From NCBI GenBank assembly GCA_030568195.1, contig JAJLTO010000002.1:930001-994000 (forward strand): a DNA stretch of 64,000 nucleotides, in the 5' to 3' direction. This document shows, piece after piece, positions 11,001-20,165 of this stretch. The position numbers were made by a program, and so were the translations under genes. Below the pieces are notes generated by a model. It was given only the letters and a program-made list of their open reading frames with translations. It was not told where the DNA came from and did no database searches. This stretch comes from Dipodascopsis uninucleata var. uninucleata (taxonomy: Eukaryota > Ascomycota > Lipomycetes > Lipomycetales > Lipomycetaceae). Numbering within the stretch: position 1 is the first letter of the stretch; every line of letters starts with the position of its first letter.

Positions 11001-12240
11001 TATGCTGGACGCATGCCAATATATCGGGAATATTAGCAGATATCTCTGACTGAAGAGAACCGGAAAGTGACCCATCATCGGCAAGCTGTAACGCAGGGAT
11101 AAATGTGCGAAGCTTAAGATTGTTGTCGATATATTCCTGGACAGACGAATCGAGCTGACCAGCACGTTTGAGTACTACCAAAGCAGTAGGTTGAGCTACC
11201 TGCAGGTAAATAATCTGTCGAGCAGGAGGATAAGCAATGTCAATAACGGAAAATGCCGCGCCAGCCTTGAGGACACCAAAGACAGCAACAACTAGGTCGA
11301 CACCTCGGTGAGCATAGACAGAAACGACATCACCAACCTGAACGCCAGACTGAATAAGTTGATGCGCAAGAACATTTGAAGCTTCATCAATTTGACGATA
11401 AGAAAAAGACCTCTCGTTAAGACGTTCGGGGTCTGTAGCACAAGCAGTCTCCAGGACACACATACGATCTGGATGCGCTGCAGCATTGGCAGCAAAAATG
11501 TCGTGGATAGGACCACGGAAATCGGACCAATGAAGATCAGTTGTCGGATCAGGAAGAATCTTACACTGGCTAGCGGAAACAAGAGAAATTGAACCGACTG
11601 GCTCGGCAGTTCGAGAGGACACTCGCTCAGAGAAAGTCCCAATCTGATCCAAGAGAAAGACTATGCGATCACGATTAAACAGCAATGAGTTATAGTGAAT
11701 ATCAAAATCCACCAGACTTTTGTCGTTATTAATGAAGAAAGCAATGTCGGTGCCAGATTCCAAGACAGGAACTCTAGGAGCTTCGGGCGTATGATATACA
11801 GCAACTCTCCAAATAGGATCTGTTGACTGAACAACTGATGCATACTGTGCAGCACTGGAGAGAGCGTAAGTCGAGCTGGCTCTCAATTCGTCCGCAATAC
11901 TACTTATAACCACATCAAACGTAGTCGATGGCGGACTAATTTGCGTACGAAGAGCGACAACGCTTCCTGCATCGATATCAGCACCAATCACAATATCTTC
12001 ATCACCTGATAGTCTCGCGACAAGTACTGAGAGAACTGCGAGCAGGGTGGTATGAGGGGTTTGCTTAACAGTTGCAGCGAGCCTAGCGACTGATTCCGGT
12101 ACTTTAAACTGTGTGGTTGCTTCAACAATTGCAGGAGGAACAGGACGAACGAAGTCAGTTGGCACGCCAGTTAAGGTGGCAGTGGCCAGTTTTTCCTTCC
12201 AGAATGCAGAGCCAGTGCTCATGCTTCCGTCTAAGGTCAT
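8029..12240 (-). CDS. LYS2: L-2-aminoadipate reductase (lysine biosynthesis)
   Basis: An intronless gene of 1403 residues (yeast Lys2 is 1392). It adenylates 2-aminoadipate, loads it on a phosphopantetheine arm and reduces it with NADPH to the semialdehyde in the fungal lysine pathway. Domains in order are a degenerate condensation-like region (about 1-240), the adenylation domain with FTSGSEGVPKG near residue 430 and DDQVKIRGFRIELGEID, the carrier domain with DVGGHSMLATRM near 880 (Ser is the pantetheine site), and a Rossmann reductase with FVTGATGFLGSYL near 980 and YGQSKWAAE near 1158. All core motifs look intact. Activity needs a separate phosphopantetheinyl transferase (LYS5), not in this window. 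The ATG at 12240 gives a normal family N-terminus. Confidence 0.97.
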   Translation of the reverse strand: MTLDGSMSTGSAFWKEKLATATLTGVPTDFVRPVPPAIVEATTQFKVPESVARLAATVKQTPHTTLLAVLSVLVARLSGDEDIVIGADIDAGSVVALRTQISPPSTTFDVVISSIADELRASSTYALSSAAQYASVVQSTDPIWRVAVYHTPEAPRVPVLESGTDIAFFINNDKSLVDFDIHYNSLLFNRDRIVFLLDQIGTFSERVSSRTAEPVGSISLVSASQCKILPDPTTDLHWSDFRGPIHDIFAANAAAHPDRMCVLETACATDPERLNERSFSYRQIDEASNVLAHQLIQSGVQVGDVVSVYAHRGVDLVVAVFGVLKAGAAFSVIDIAYPPARQIIYLQVAQPTALVVLKRAGQLDSSVQEYIDNNLKLRTFIPALQLADDGSLSGSLQSEISANIPDILACVQHKARVPTGVVVGPDSTPTLSFTSGSEGVPKGVRGRHFSLTYYFPWMAKTYGLSSNDRFTMLSGIAHDPIQRDMFTPLFLGASLIVPAPDDIGTPGQLATWMAKNGATVTHLTPAMGQLLAAEATTPIPTLHHAFFVGDILTKRDCRRLQALARNVSIVNMYGTTETQRAVSFYLIPSVSEDPAFLSTQKDVIPAGKGMVDVQLIVVNRTDRSLTCAIGEIGEIYVRAGGLAECYLGLPELSAQKFVKSWFKTTPWPDLIPASSPWRAAWLGPRDRLYRTGDLGRYTPDGNVECSGRADDQVKIRGFRIELGEIDTHLSQHTAVRENITLVRRDKDEEPTLVSYFVPHETVNASTTEASDPIVSGLVRYADLIRDIRAYLKTKLPSYAVPTVIVPLAKLPLNPNGKIDKPRLPFPDTAQLAAAASVNGNSSNVEGNAPTLTVTEASVRDLWLEVLPHQPAVINPSDSFFDVGGHSMLATRMIFELRKRLAVELPLGYVYAHPTLAALASEIDRIKNSDMPVSGLVTESSEGKNEAVDYAADAAALVKKRLPAKFASAVTPFTREQGTSLTVFVTGATGFLGSYLVQDLLAAHGKSTNIQLILHVRAKTPEAGMERVQASAKAYGVWEDSFASHIRVVTGSLEQDNLGLSQEEWSELADTVDVIIHNGAQVHWVYPYTILRGPNVIGTLSALELAAKGKPKSFVFVSSTSTLDNDYFVDLSDAELASGRAGVSEEDDLSGSSSGLGNGYGQSKWAAEYIVRAAGARGLTGAVIRPGYVTGQSVNGITNTDDFIVRMMKGCVQLGLVPDIHNTVNMVPVDHVARVIIASAFSSPSLSPGGVRVVHVTGHPRLRFNEFLGTLADYGYDIASVNYVHWRQALETYVVRDAKDNALYPLLHFVLDNLPSSTRAPELDDKNAIAALEFDASTWTSPEVTKVKGAGVSKQTIGIYLAYLVSIGFIDRPTLSSTSSPLPSIAVPQSVKESLAAVGGRGRM

Positions 12241-14044
12241 TGTGATCTTGTAAGAAACTACGTCCGATTGCTTATTCCTTTTAAGTCACTAATTATATAG
12301 TCCTGATATAGATATAAATAACGCTCCTACGGTGAGACGATATACGAGATCTAGTAACAACAAGAGTGTTAGTATAGGTCAAGGTACGGAAGTTTTAACA
12401 AGGGAGCTGCTTGTGAGTAATACTGGGAAGTGCTCTGCGTCAGGGAAAGAAAAGCGGGACTTCCATGAGAAAATGAGTACTTACGACAGCGAACACGCGT
12501 GAATTGAACAGAAACGATGATAGTAGCACAGTCCGCAGAATTGTTTATCCTCAGAACAAGTAAATCGATTAATTAGCGAGCAAGAACAAAAAAAGAATGA
12601 AGTCAAAAAAGGAGGTCCTTCTCTCTATAATCGGTATCGAGTACACCAAATGTCGATATTTTTTTTCGACTAAAATTTTTGGTGGTTGCGTATTGCACTA
12701 CAGTCAGATACCTGACCCATGTTTCCGGGCAGAATCTTTAAAAACTCTACCCAGAGTCGATACATCTTCTCATTGCACCACAATACATGTACCAAACCCT
12801 TACAAGTTCAGCAAATATATGGATACACAGTTTCTGGTTGTATCAAACCCGCTTCCGCAGGAGACCCTCTGCAGCTCGGGTCAAACCTTTCAGGTGCAGA
12901 ACTATATTACTCATAATAATATATTCTGTTCTAAAAAGCATTTATCACATCACCGAATTTCCCACCCGCATATATACCTGACCTTGTTCTCTCTCGAGAG
13001 AAAACAAGACCGGGTCAGCATCCTCTAACCTATTTGATTAGAGAAACGCCAGTGCTTGTAAAGCGGGTAAACGCAACAGAGAAAAGGACCACTAGGCCAA
13101 ACTAGTAACCTTAACCAAATTTTGTTTGCAGTTCATTTAAAAAGAAGATATTTGAGCTCGGTTCGACTCTCGGTGTGGATCAGTATTACTATCACAACAG
13201 TTCTATTGGCTAATGGGCTGTAGACCTGGGGTAAGCGGCAGTTTGACAATCACGATAGACAAGATCTTTGGCCTTCTGCCGGCTCTGAGCAAACCATTTC
13301 GTCATAACTCAAACATTAGACTAGCATCGGTACATCAAGATGTGCAGTCAAATTTCACGGATATTGCTTCGATTATATACCTTTATGGGCTGAAATGATT
13401 CCGGTTCATCATTGGCAACGCAAACAGCATTCTAATGCACATCGTCACGAAGTACAGCTTTCGAGTATCATTTGAATATCAAAACATACCATAGACAGAT
13501 CTTGAATTATATTGTATATTTTCTATTGGATTTAAGGCAATTAACAGTATTCATTGTGCCAAAATAGGTAGATAGTCAGATATTGTATTAACAATGTATT
13601 GATTAACATAAAACTACGTCGCCAGCATTACGAATAAATAAGGCAACAAAAAGACATTAAAGAGAAGAAAAATACAATGGTAATGAGAAGAGATTGTACT
13701 CTGTAGCCGCAGAAGAGGAAAAATAGAAAATATATTCGTAACGGCAATAGTTTGGTAATATCAGCACTTCAAACGCCTCTCTAAAGACTTAAAACCAATA
13801 AAAACTGAGCCAAAAGAGCGTAGAGGATACATGTGTGACTTTATCTAGAAATCTCAACAAAATTACAAAAAGAGATAAAAATTTCTGTACACATCCTACA
13901 TCCTGTAGGAAAAAAGTAACGCTAGCATCCATGGACGAAGATCTGCACTACTACTGTTTTCTTGAGCATCACCAATATTATTTCTTTCCTAGTTAACATT
14001 GTCTGCTCACAGCTTACTATACTCTTCGCTTATACACCAGCATC
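12241..14044. other. 1.8 kb gene-poor region upstream of LYS2
   Basis: This holds the LYS2 promoter and the SDH4 3' flank. A 143-residue open frame at 12597-13028 on the plus strand has no recognisable domain, is Ser/His/Cys-rich and overlaps other open frames, so I do not call it a gene. It contains a strong hairpin at 12983-13008 and a weak tRNA-like stretch at about 13086-13182. An unannotated RNA gene is possible but unsupported. Confidence 0.5.
12983..13008. repeat. 26-bp inverted repeat centred on CTCGAG
   Basis: The left arm at 12983-12995 and the right arm at 12996-13008 are reverse complements at 12 of 13 positions with no loop. It lies about 750 bp upstream of LYS2 in DNA with no gene. 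It could be a protein-binding site or a cruciform; no function is shown. Confidence 0.75.
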
Positions 14045-14596
14045 TTAGGCTTCCCACACCTTCTGGAGGGTACCAGTTAATCCGATGTCCTCAGTCTCAA
14101 GCTTGTAAAATCCATAACCAGTCACTCCAGTGCCAATAAACAAGAGCCACATGCAGAAATCATGAACCTTGCCAAACTCTCTCTTTGGGATATAATCAAT
14201 AATGCAAGATTGGAATCCAAAGTAGGAGTGAACAAGCGTGAGGCCAATCAAGGCACTGTCCATCACTGGAGACAAAGCAGTACCTCCAACCAAAGGAGCG
14301 ACGGTCAGTGGAACAAGACCAATAGTAATAATTTTCTCAAAAGTCCAGTGATATGATCCATGGGTCTTATCAGGTGGAGGGACCTTGTAAGCATCGTTAA
14401 CCGTTCCAATAATACCTCCAGCTGGTTGTTTGATGAGAGGTGGAATACCCAAGTATCGCTGGCTAGTCATGGATCCCAGTCTTCCAAGCTGGCCACCCAT
14501 TGGCATACCGACACCTCCTCTCAATCCCACTACCCGAGTGCAACTTGCGCTTGCAAATCTGTTCAATAAAACCTTTGAACCTGCGTTGAATGCCAT
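14045..14596 (-). CDS. SDH4: Succinate dehydrogenase membrane anchor subunit (CybS)
   Basis: An intronless gene of 183 residues, the usual SDH4 size. The product anchors complex II in the inner mitochondrial membrane and helps bind ubiquinone and haem. The N-terminus (MAFNAGSKVLLNRFASAS) is basic and amphipathic like a matrix presequence. Three hydrophobic segments follow at about 87-104, 112-136 and 147-166. The diagnostic block is VHSYFGFQSCIIDY with His123 and the Asp134-Tyr135 pair. The start is the ATG at 14596; an in-frame TTG further upstream is not a plausible start. It is divergent from MAS1, and the two mitochondrial genes share a 502-bp promoter with a CCAAT motif. Confidence 0.93.
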   Translation of the reverse strand: MAFNAGSKVLLNRFASASCTRVVGLRGGVGMPMGGQLGRLGSMTSQRYLGIPPLIKQPAGGIIGTVNDAYKVPPPDKTHGSYHWTFEKIITIGLVPLTVAPLVGGTALSPVMDSALIGLTLVHSYFGFQSCIIDYIPKREFGKVHDFCMWLLFIGTGVTGYGFYKLETEDIGLTGTLQKVWEA

Positions 14597-15098
14597 TTTT
14601 CTGGTGTTATTAGTCAATGTTGCCCTTGCCAGCTGTATCTGCAATAGGATGTGAAGAAGTTGTTTTATTCTTTCCAGGTTACTTCTGGTCTATATTTGAT
14701 AAATATAAACGTCTACAAGACTAAGATTTCTAACAGACGACTTCCAATCACTGACAAGATATCTGTAATTTTTGCCTGAGTTCTCTTGAAAATCTTGCAA
14801 AATATAAATGATGTCCGGTTCTCCGCTATGAAAACTTCTCTAAAACACCAAAATTCCTTTCCGACACGGGAAAATCATCGGCATCAAAACCTAACCCCAG
14901 TATTTACCGATTTTACCCTGACAATTGAATCAGCCTCTCTCTGATTGGCTGAAGCCTCTATGCAGTGGTTTTCGCTCGTCCGGCGTTCCAAAAATTCTCA
15001 CCATCTTCACGAACTTGGATTCGCGGACAGAGAGCATTTATTAGAACACGTAGCATTGGCTCCCCTTCCTCTTCACAGACGTTAGAACAAGACATATA
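14597..15098. promoter_or_regulatory. Divergent SDH4/MAS1 promoter
   Basis: A 502-bp region between two divergently transcribed mitochondrial protein genes. It holds an ATTGG (CCAAT) motif at 14944-14948, a candidate site for the HAP complex that controls respiratory genes, and a CCTAACCC motif at 14890-14897. Both assignments rest on motif match alone. Confidence 0.55.
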
Positions 15099-16565
15099 AT
15101 GGCTTCAAGACTGACAATGGGTGCCCTGCGTGGCCAAGCTATAGTAGGCTTACGTACTCGCTCAATGGTGGCCAACAAGGTTATGGGTGGTCTTCATCAA
15201 GCTACCTACAGGCAGGTAGGAGCTGGATTTAGTATCCGTGGATTGGCATCACACGCAGTACCTGCAACACAATTCACAACTTTGAAGAATGGCTTGACCA
15301 TTGCTACTGAAGAGCAGCCATTCGCTCAGACTGCTACTGTTGGTGTCTGGATCGATGCCGGCTCTCGCGCTGAGACTGAGGCTAACAACGGAACAGCACA
15401 CTTTTTGGAGCACCTTGCTTTCAAGGGCACCACCAAGCGCAGCCAGCAACAGCTTGAGCTTGAGATTGAGAATCTTGGCGCTCACTTGAACGCATACACC
15501 TCGCGAGAAAATACTGTCTATTACGCCAAGGCTTTCAAGTCTGACGTTCCAAAGTCGGTCGAGATTCTTTCCGACATTCTCCAGAACTCCAAACTTGAGC
15601 CTACATCTATCGAGCGGGAGCGTGATGTCATCCTTCGGGAAGCTGAGGAGGTTGAGAAGCAGGCTGAAGAGGTTGTTTTTGATCACTTGCATGCTGTTGC
15701 TTTTCAGGGACATGCCTTGGGTCGTACGATCTTGGGTCCCAAGGAGAATATTCTTTCCATTTCTCGTGACGATTTGACTTCGTATATCGCCAGCAATTAT
15801 GCTGCTGATCGTATGGTTCTTGTCGGTACTGGTGCTGTCTCCCATGAAGAGCTTGTTTCGCTGGCTGAGAAGCACTTTCTCAGCCTCCCTGCTGCCTCTA
15901 CGACTGTTAAGTCTTCCAAGCCACAATTTGTTGGTTCCGAGGTTAGAATTCGTGATGATGCCATCCCTTCTGCTCACATTGCAATCGCCGTTGAGGGCGT
16001 TTCGTGGTCTGATCCTTTCTACTATCCGGCACTCGTTGCGCAGGCTGTTATTGGTAACTGGGATCGTTCCATGGGTTCTGGCTCTTTCCTTGGCTCTAAG
16101 CTCTCTTACGTTGTTAGCCAGAACAACCTTGCTAATTCTTACATGTCCTTCTCTACGTCCTATTCTGACACCGGTCTCTGGGGTGTCTACTTTACCACCG
16201 AGAACCTGACTGATATCGATGATTTCACCCACTTTTTACTCCGTGAATGGCGTCGTCTTTCTACCTCCCTCACTGATGCCGAGGTTGAGCGTGCCAAGGC
16301 TCAGCTTAAAGCTTCTCTTTTGCTCTCGCTTGATGGTAGTACCGCTGTTGCTGAAGACATTGGTAGGCAATTAGTTACCACTGGTCGTCGTATTACTGCC
16401 GCCGAGATTGAGCGTACTGTTGATGCTGTTACTGTTGCTGATGTTCAGGCTTTTGCTCAGAAGTTCCTTTGGGATCAGGACATCGCAGTTGCTGCTTATG
16501 GTTCCGTTGAAGGTCTCATTGACTATACTCGTCTCCGTAACTCCATGGCATCTCTACGGTGGTAA
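15099..16565 (+). CDS. MAS1: Mitochondrial processing peptidase beta subunit
   Basis: A single exon of 488 residues encodes the catalytic beta subunit of MPP, which cleaves matrix-targeting presequences together with MAS2. The inverse zinc motif HFLEH has ligands His101 and His105 and catalytic Glu104; the distal ligand Glu181 falls 76 residues after His105, the family spacing. A basic presequence covers about residues 1-50. The C-terminal M16 domain continues to the end, with SKLSYVV and NLANSYMSF in the expected places. The gene strongly prefers CTT, GCT and GTT codons, suggesting high expression. A 327-residue minus-strand open frame inside it is an antisense by-product of that codon bias. 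The ATG at 15099 is the first in frame. Confidence 0.96.
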   Translation: MASRLTMGALRGQAIVGLRTRSMVANKVMGGLHQATYRQVGAGFSIRGLASHAVPATQFTTLKNGLTIATEEQPFAQTATVGVWIDAGSRAETEANNGTAHFLEHLAFKGTTKRSQQQLELEIENLGAHLNAYTSRENTVYYAKAFKSDVPKSVEILSDILQNSKLEPTSIERERDVILREAEEVEKQAEEVVFDHLHAVAFQGHALGRTILGPKENILSISRDDLTSYIASNYAADRMVLVGTGAVSHEELVSLAEKHFLSLPAASTTVKSSKPQFVGSEVRIRDDAIPSAHIAIAVEGVSWSDPFYYPALVAQAVIGNWDRSMGSGSFLGSKLSYVVSQNNLANSYMSFSTSYSDTGLWGVYFTTENLTDIDDFTHFLLREWRRLSTSLTDAEVERAKAQLKASLLLSLDGSTAVAEDIGRQLVTTGRRITAAEIERTVDAVTVADVQAFAQKFLWDQDIAVAAYGSVEGLIDYTRLRNSMASLRW

Positions 16566-17005
16566 ACGGTCGGAATTTTCTGTTTACTATATTTCATACG
16601 AAAATCGATCTGTCTTACATCCGTTTTCCTCGTGTTTCGTCCTTTTTTCTTTTATTTATATATAATTTTATGTATGTTCTTTATATAATTACTAATATAG
16701 AAGATTTTGCCTTTCTAGATGGATGGTAATTTTTTATATAGCTTGCGCATTTTTATATATTGAACTTGTGTGTTTCTATTCTATTCTCTCTATTTTGTGT
16801 AAACGAAAGAGAAAAGATAAGATACTTAAAATCAACTAATTTTTTGAGTAAAATTTCTGTTCATTTGATTTTTACCCTATTACGTACATTATATCATTAC
16901 ACGTATTAACTATTTACCGATATCACGCTTCTCGTGTTTGACAAGAGGGCAGCTTCACTTTCGATTATTTCCTTCTATAACAATATCATAATAGTTTGTA
17001 TTAAT
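16566..17005. other. Convergent intergenic region
   Basis: AT-rich 3' flanks of MAS1 and NGG1 with several AATAAA-like stretches. Nothing else is visible. Confidence 0.6.
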
Positions 17006-19210
17006 TTAGGCAGTCTCTCGCGAGTCTTCTATAGCTACAGAGCCAGCCACGTTGCCGCTATTAGAAGATATTCCGATTCCGTTTGCTTGACTTCCATTTG
17101 GATCATGATTCAGAGTATTTGTAGCACCATTTAGCGGTTCCGAGTTGTCAATTTGACCTTCTTTCTTTGGTTCAATTTTTTCTTCTTCGCTATCAAATAT
17201 GGTTCGTCGCGGAATGCGCTTCATAACTTCTGCAGGTGGAAAAACTGGTCCAATCTTTTCTATCCATCGTCGCCTCTTATCCAGTAAAGCGCGAATACCT
17301 TCTCCTAATCCTGCAACCATTCCTGGATTTGGGGTTCCCGCAATACTACCAGGTGTGTTTGCGTGAGCAGCTGCGGCTGCGGCTGCACCTCGTTTCTTTT
17401 TGCTTTTGATTGTACGTGACCTCTTGAGATACGCTTGATCAACTTGTTTATCAAGATCTTCGAGAATTTGAGTGTACTCTTGATATGCCATCTGTTCCAT
17501 TACTACACGCTCTAGTAGTTTCTTTCGCTTAGCATTTTCATTTGAGACAACTTTCAATCTTCGTTGAAGTCGTCTCAACTCAGCACAGATTTCGTCATCT
17601 TCTCTACTAGACCAATCTACTTCGTCCTCGCCAAGAATTCCAACATAGCGGAACTCACGTTTAAGACGATCTTCAAGCGTTTGATAATCAGCTTTGACTG
17701 ACGAAACCCTCCATCCTTGCTGTTCAGCAAATGCAGAAGATGATGACAGTACTGGTTGCTGTGTTCCATCTTCGCCTAAACCATTAGACCCTGCAGCACC
17801 AGATCCATTCTCTCCGCCCGTAGATCCGTTAATATTTGCGTCATCCGACTCATCCTTCAAGAGGGCAGATAATATTCTGCTGGCTAGCGGACCACAAGAT
17901 ACCTCCTCAGTCTCCAACGTCTCATCAGTAAGAAACTCAAGTGAACCTCTAGGATGTACATTGCTCTTGTCGCCTACTTTGTTTCCAGAATTACTATTAC
18001 CGTTGGTACTTCCGTCTTCATCAGCCCATATATCAAGATAGCTCGGGCCAAGTGGAGGTATCAGGTATGGTGACAAATCATCAGCCTTTTCTTTCAAGAA
18101 TCCAATGTCCTCCTCTGTAAATGGTCGGTAATATGGTTCTATGTATGAAAGGAAAGTCGAAAATTGAACTTGATTTGTGGGCTTCGATTTTGAGAAATCC
18201 TCGTCTGGAATTTCACCAGGCAGGAGGTCTTGTAGGTCATTTGTAGGATACGACGCAACACCATATAATTTCTTCAGATCCTCAGTTCCACTCCTAGGCA
18301 TTTCTCCTTTGGCGCGTATATTGTCGCCACGGATATGTTGACTACTCTCCTCGTCTTTAACTTGGTCATCTTCCATGAAAGCTAACGCGGCAGATGGTAT
18401 TGTCTGCGCAGTCACGAACTCTGAACCTGGATTGATCTCACCAGATCGAAGACGCTTTTTCGCAAGCTTACGATCTTCTTCAGTACCATCATCTTCTTCG
18501 CCTTCTTCAGCTTCCGAAGCTTCTCTGGTGCGTTTCTCAACGCTCGTATTAATGCTTATAGCGGATGTATCATCCTCATCCATAATTTCCAGTTTTACTC
18601 TAGGATCACTTCTACCTTTCGGTGGCAGTTTTTTTCCACTACCTTTTCGCTCATTTGGCATGTTAACAGTTTCATTTGCGTCTTCAGGCTCGGATGTCGC
18701 TCTATCGTCATGCCCCTTGGCACTTAAATCTTCTTCGTTATCCGCGACAGCATTAGCAGCTGCATCTGCAGTAGCTTCGTTTTTTGCTTGTATATCTTCT
18801 TCGTCTGTCGCAGCTTTAGCTGCTGCTGCTGTTGCTGCTGCTACATCTGCAACCGACGCTGCCTGAACAAGTTGTGTACGCTGAGACTCAAGACTGCGTA
18901 GAAGACGCTGCGACCGAAGAACACGCGACTGCGCTTTTGTCGAAAGGTTCTTAAGATCCGTTTGCAATAACATCAGAGCAGAAAGTGCTGGTACTGACCC
19001 TGCAGCACCACTGATAGGGGATACACTACTGTCAGGACTCGATGACCGTCTTCCAATGAATGTGCTGATAAGTTCTTCATATTCAGCCAGTGTTCCTGAA
19101 TCTGAGATGTCTTGGACGTCGTAATTACTACCAGTGCTAGAGCCCATGCTGCCAACTCCACGACTCTTTCCTTTTCCTTTGCTTTTATTAGATTTTCCAG
19201 CAGGCAACAT
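17006..19210 (-). CDS. NGG1: SAGA/ADA complex subunit Ada3 (Ngg1)
   Basis: A single-exon gene of 734 residues (yeast Ngg1 is 702). Ada3 joins Gcn5 and Ada2 in the histone acetyltransferase module of SAGA and ADA. The conserved middle block has GEIPDEDFSKSKPTNQVQF followed by TFLSYIEPYYRPFTEEDIGFL and LIPPLGPSYLDIWADED. The C-terminal helical Ada3 domain contains RLKREFRYVGILGEDEVDW, an E/R-rich coiled coil and IRALLDKRRRWIEKIGPVF. The N-terminal 300 residues are low-complexity acidic and Ala-rich sequence. The first in-frame ATG is at 19210; the frame continues five codons upstream only from a TTG. It lies head-to-head with the PA-TM-RING gene. Confidence 0.93.
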   Translation of the reverse strand: MLPAGKSNKSKGKGKSRGVGSMGSSTGSNYDVQDISDSGTLAEYEELISTFIGRRSSSPDSSVSPISGAAGSVPALSALMLLQTDLKNLSTKAQSRVLRSQRLLRSLESQRTQLVQAASVADVAAATAAAAKAATDEEDIQAKNEATADAAANAVADNEEDLSAKGHDDRATSEPEDANETVNMPNERKGSGKKLPPKGRSDPRVKLEIMDEDDTSAISINTSVEKRTREASEAEEGEEDDGTEEDRKLAKKRLRSGEINPGSEFVTAQTIPSAALAFMEDDQVKDEESSQHIRGDNIRAKGEMPRSGTEDLKKLYGVASYPTNDLQDLLPGEIPDEDFSKSKPTNQVQFSTFLSYIEPYYRPFTEEDIGFLKEKADDLSPYLIPPLGPSYLDIWADEDGSTNGNSNSGNKVGDKSNVHPRGSLEFLTDETLETEEVSCGPLASRILSALLKDESDDANINGSTGGENGSGAAGSNGLGEDGTQQPVLSSSSAFAEQQGWRVSSVKADYQTLEDRLKREFRYVGILGEDEVDWSSREDDEICAELRRLQRRLKVVSNENAKRKKLLERVVMEQMAYQEYTQILEDLDKQVDQAYLKRSRTIKSKKKRGAAAAAAAHANTPGSIAGTPNPGMVAGLGEGIRALLDKRRRWIEKIGPVFPPAEVMKRIPRRTIFDSEEEKIEPKKEGQIDNSEPLNGATNTLNHDPNGSQANGIGISSNSGNVAGSVAIEDSRETA

Positions 19211-20165
19211 GGCTCCACTACTCAATCAGGCTGTAGATGATTTCAGATGACCTTTTTAAATTATTTTAATACTATTTGTTCCCTGCAAGCTGGCTTTCTA
19301 GCAGGAGCTAATCTAGATTTCTGCCAATCGTGTTAGTAATTTGTTTATTCATAATGATCTTTTCAGTACAATTGAGTGCTTACCTTCTCCACAGACTTTT
19401 GCAATTTCTGTGAACTTAGATATGATATTTTTGCTGCCAAATTAGCGATGAACTGTACCCCGAACGTCGCAATATAGGTTTAAGAGAAGTAGTCTCATTA
19501 CAAGCCAAAAGTGATCATCTGCAGAAATATAAAACTAACGGATTAATATTAGTAATTTTGATCAGTATTTGGTTATTAAAATACAGCTGATTTACATATT
19601 ATAGTGACGTGGCTTTAGCACCAAAATAAGTTCATACGCGGCATTTTTTGTATGTCCCAAAACTAAGTCTTCCACAATGTCAAAGATAATTATTTCTACC
19701 TACAAATACCTCAAAACTTGATAATTTCTCGAGATTTCTTGGCCTTTATTGTCAAGATTGCTTAAGAATGTTAATTGGATACGTATCGCGTCAATAGCAG
19801 AAATTAGGTGATGCATAAGTATCAAACAAAATCGATACTACCTATTTTCATCGGCTGGAAGACTAAGATCGCCGTCATCAAATCTAGAGCCAGTAGAGAC
19901 GGTATGTGTTTGGAGGTTCATGTCGATGGTAGTAGTTTCCAGACACAAATGAATGACTTGATAAAATAGCTAACATGATAGGTAGCCTTTATCTAAACAG
20001 AGAGTAGAAAGGTGAAAAATATAAAGCATCTATAGGGGACAATTAGGAGGTCAGGCATATAAGGGTCTTTCAAGAACTATTTTGCAGTATTTCAAATCCA
20101 AATCATCACCTCGTTCAGTAAAAGAAAGCACTCTAAGGTATATAAAAGTTATAACAGGTGTGGAG
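19211..20165. other. Divergent intergenic region, possible missed 5' exon
   Basis: This 955-bp stretch lies between NGG1 and the PA-TM-RING gene. It contains an intron-like signal pair: a GTATGT donor at 19901 and a CTAAC branch near 19970 followed by AG. An ATG-led frame starting near 19811 ends at that donor in a phase compatible with an acceptor just before 20166. This may be a 5' leader intron or a missed first exon. Confidence 0.45.

Noticed and set aside
12597-13028. 143-residue plus-strand open frame upstream of LYS2
   Set aside because: No domain, skewed composition, overlapping open frames, and it spans the hairpin. Not supported as a gene.
13086-13182. tRNA-like stretch with a GGTTCGACTC B-box-like sequence and nearly pairing ends (GGACCAC / GTGGATC)
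   Set aside because: The T-stem arms do not pair (CTCGG against CTCGG), no D-stem or anticodon arm can be drawn, and the length is off. Probably chance.
15249-16232. 327-residue minus-strand open frame inside MAS1
   Set aside because: It is exactly antisense to a clear MPP-beta gene with biased codons, which remove stops on the other strand. No domain is recognisable.
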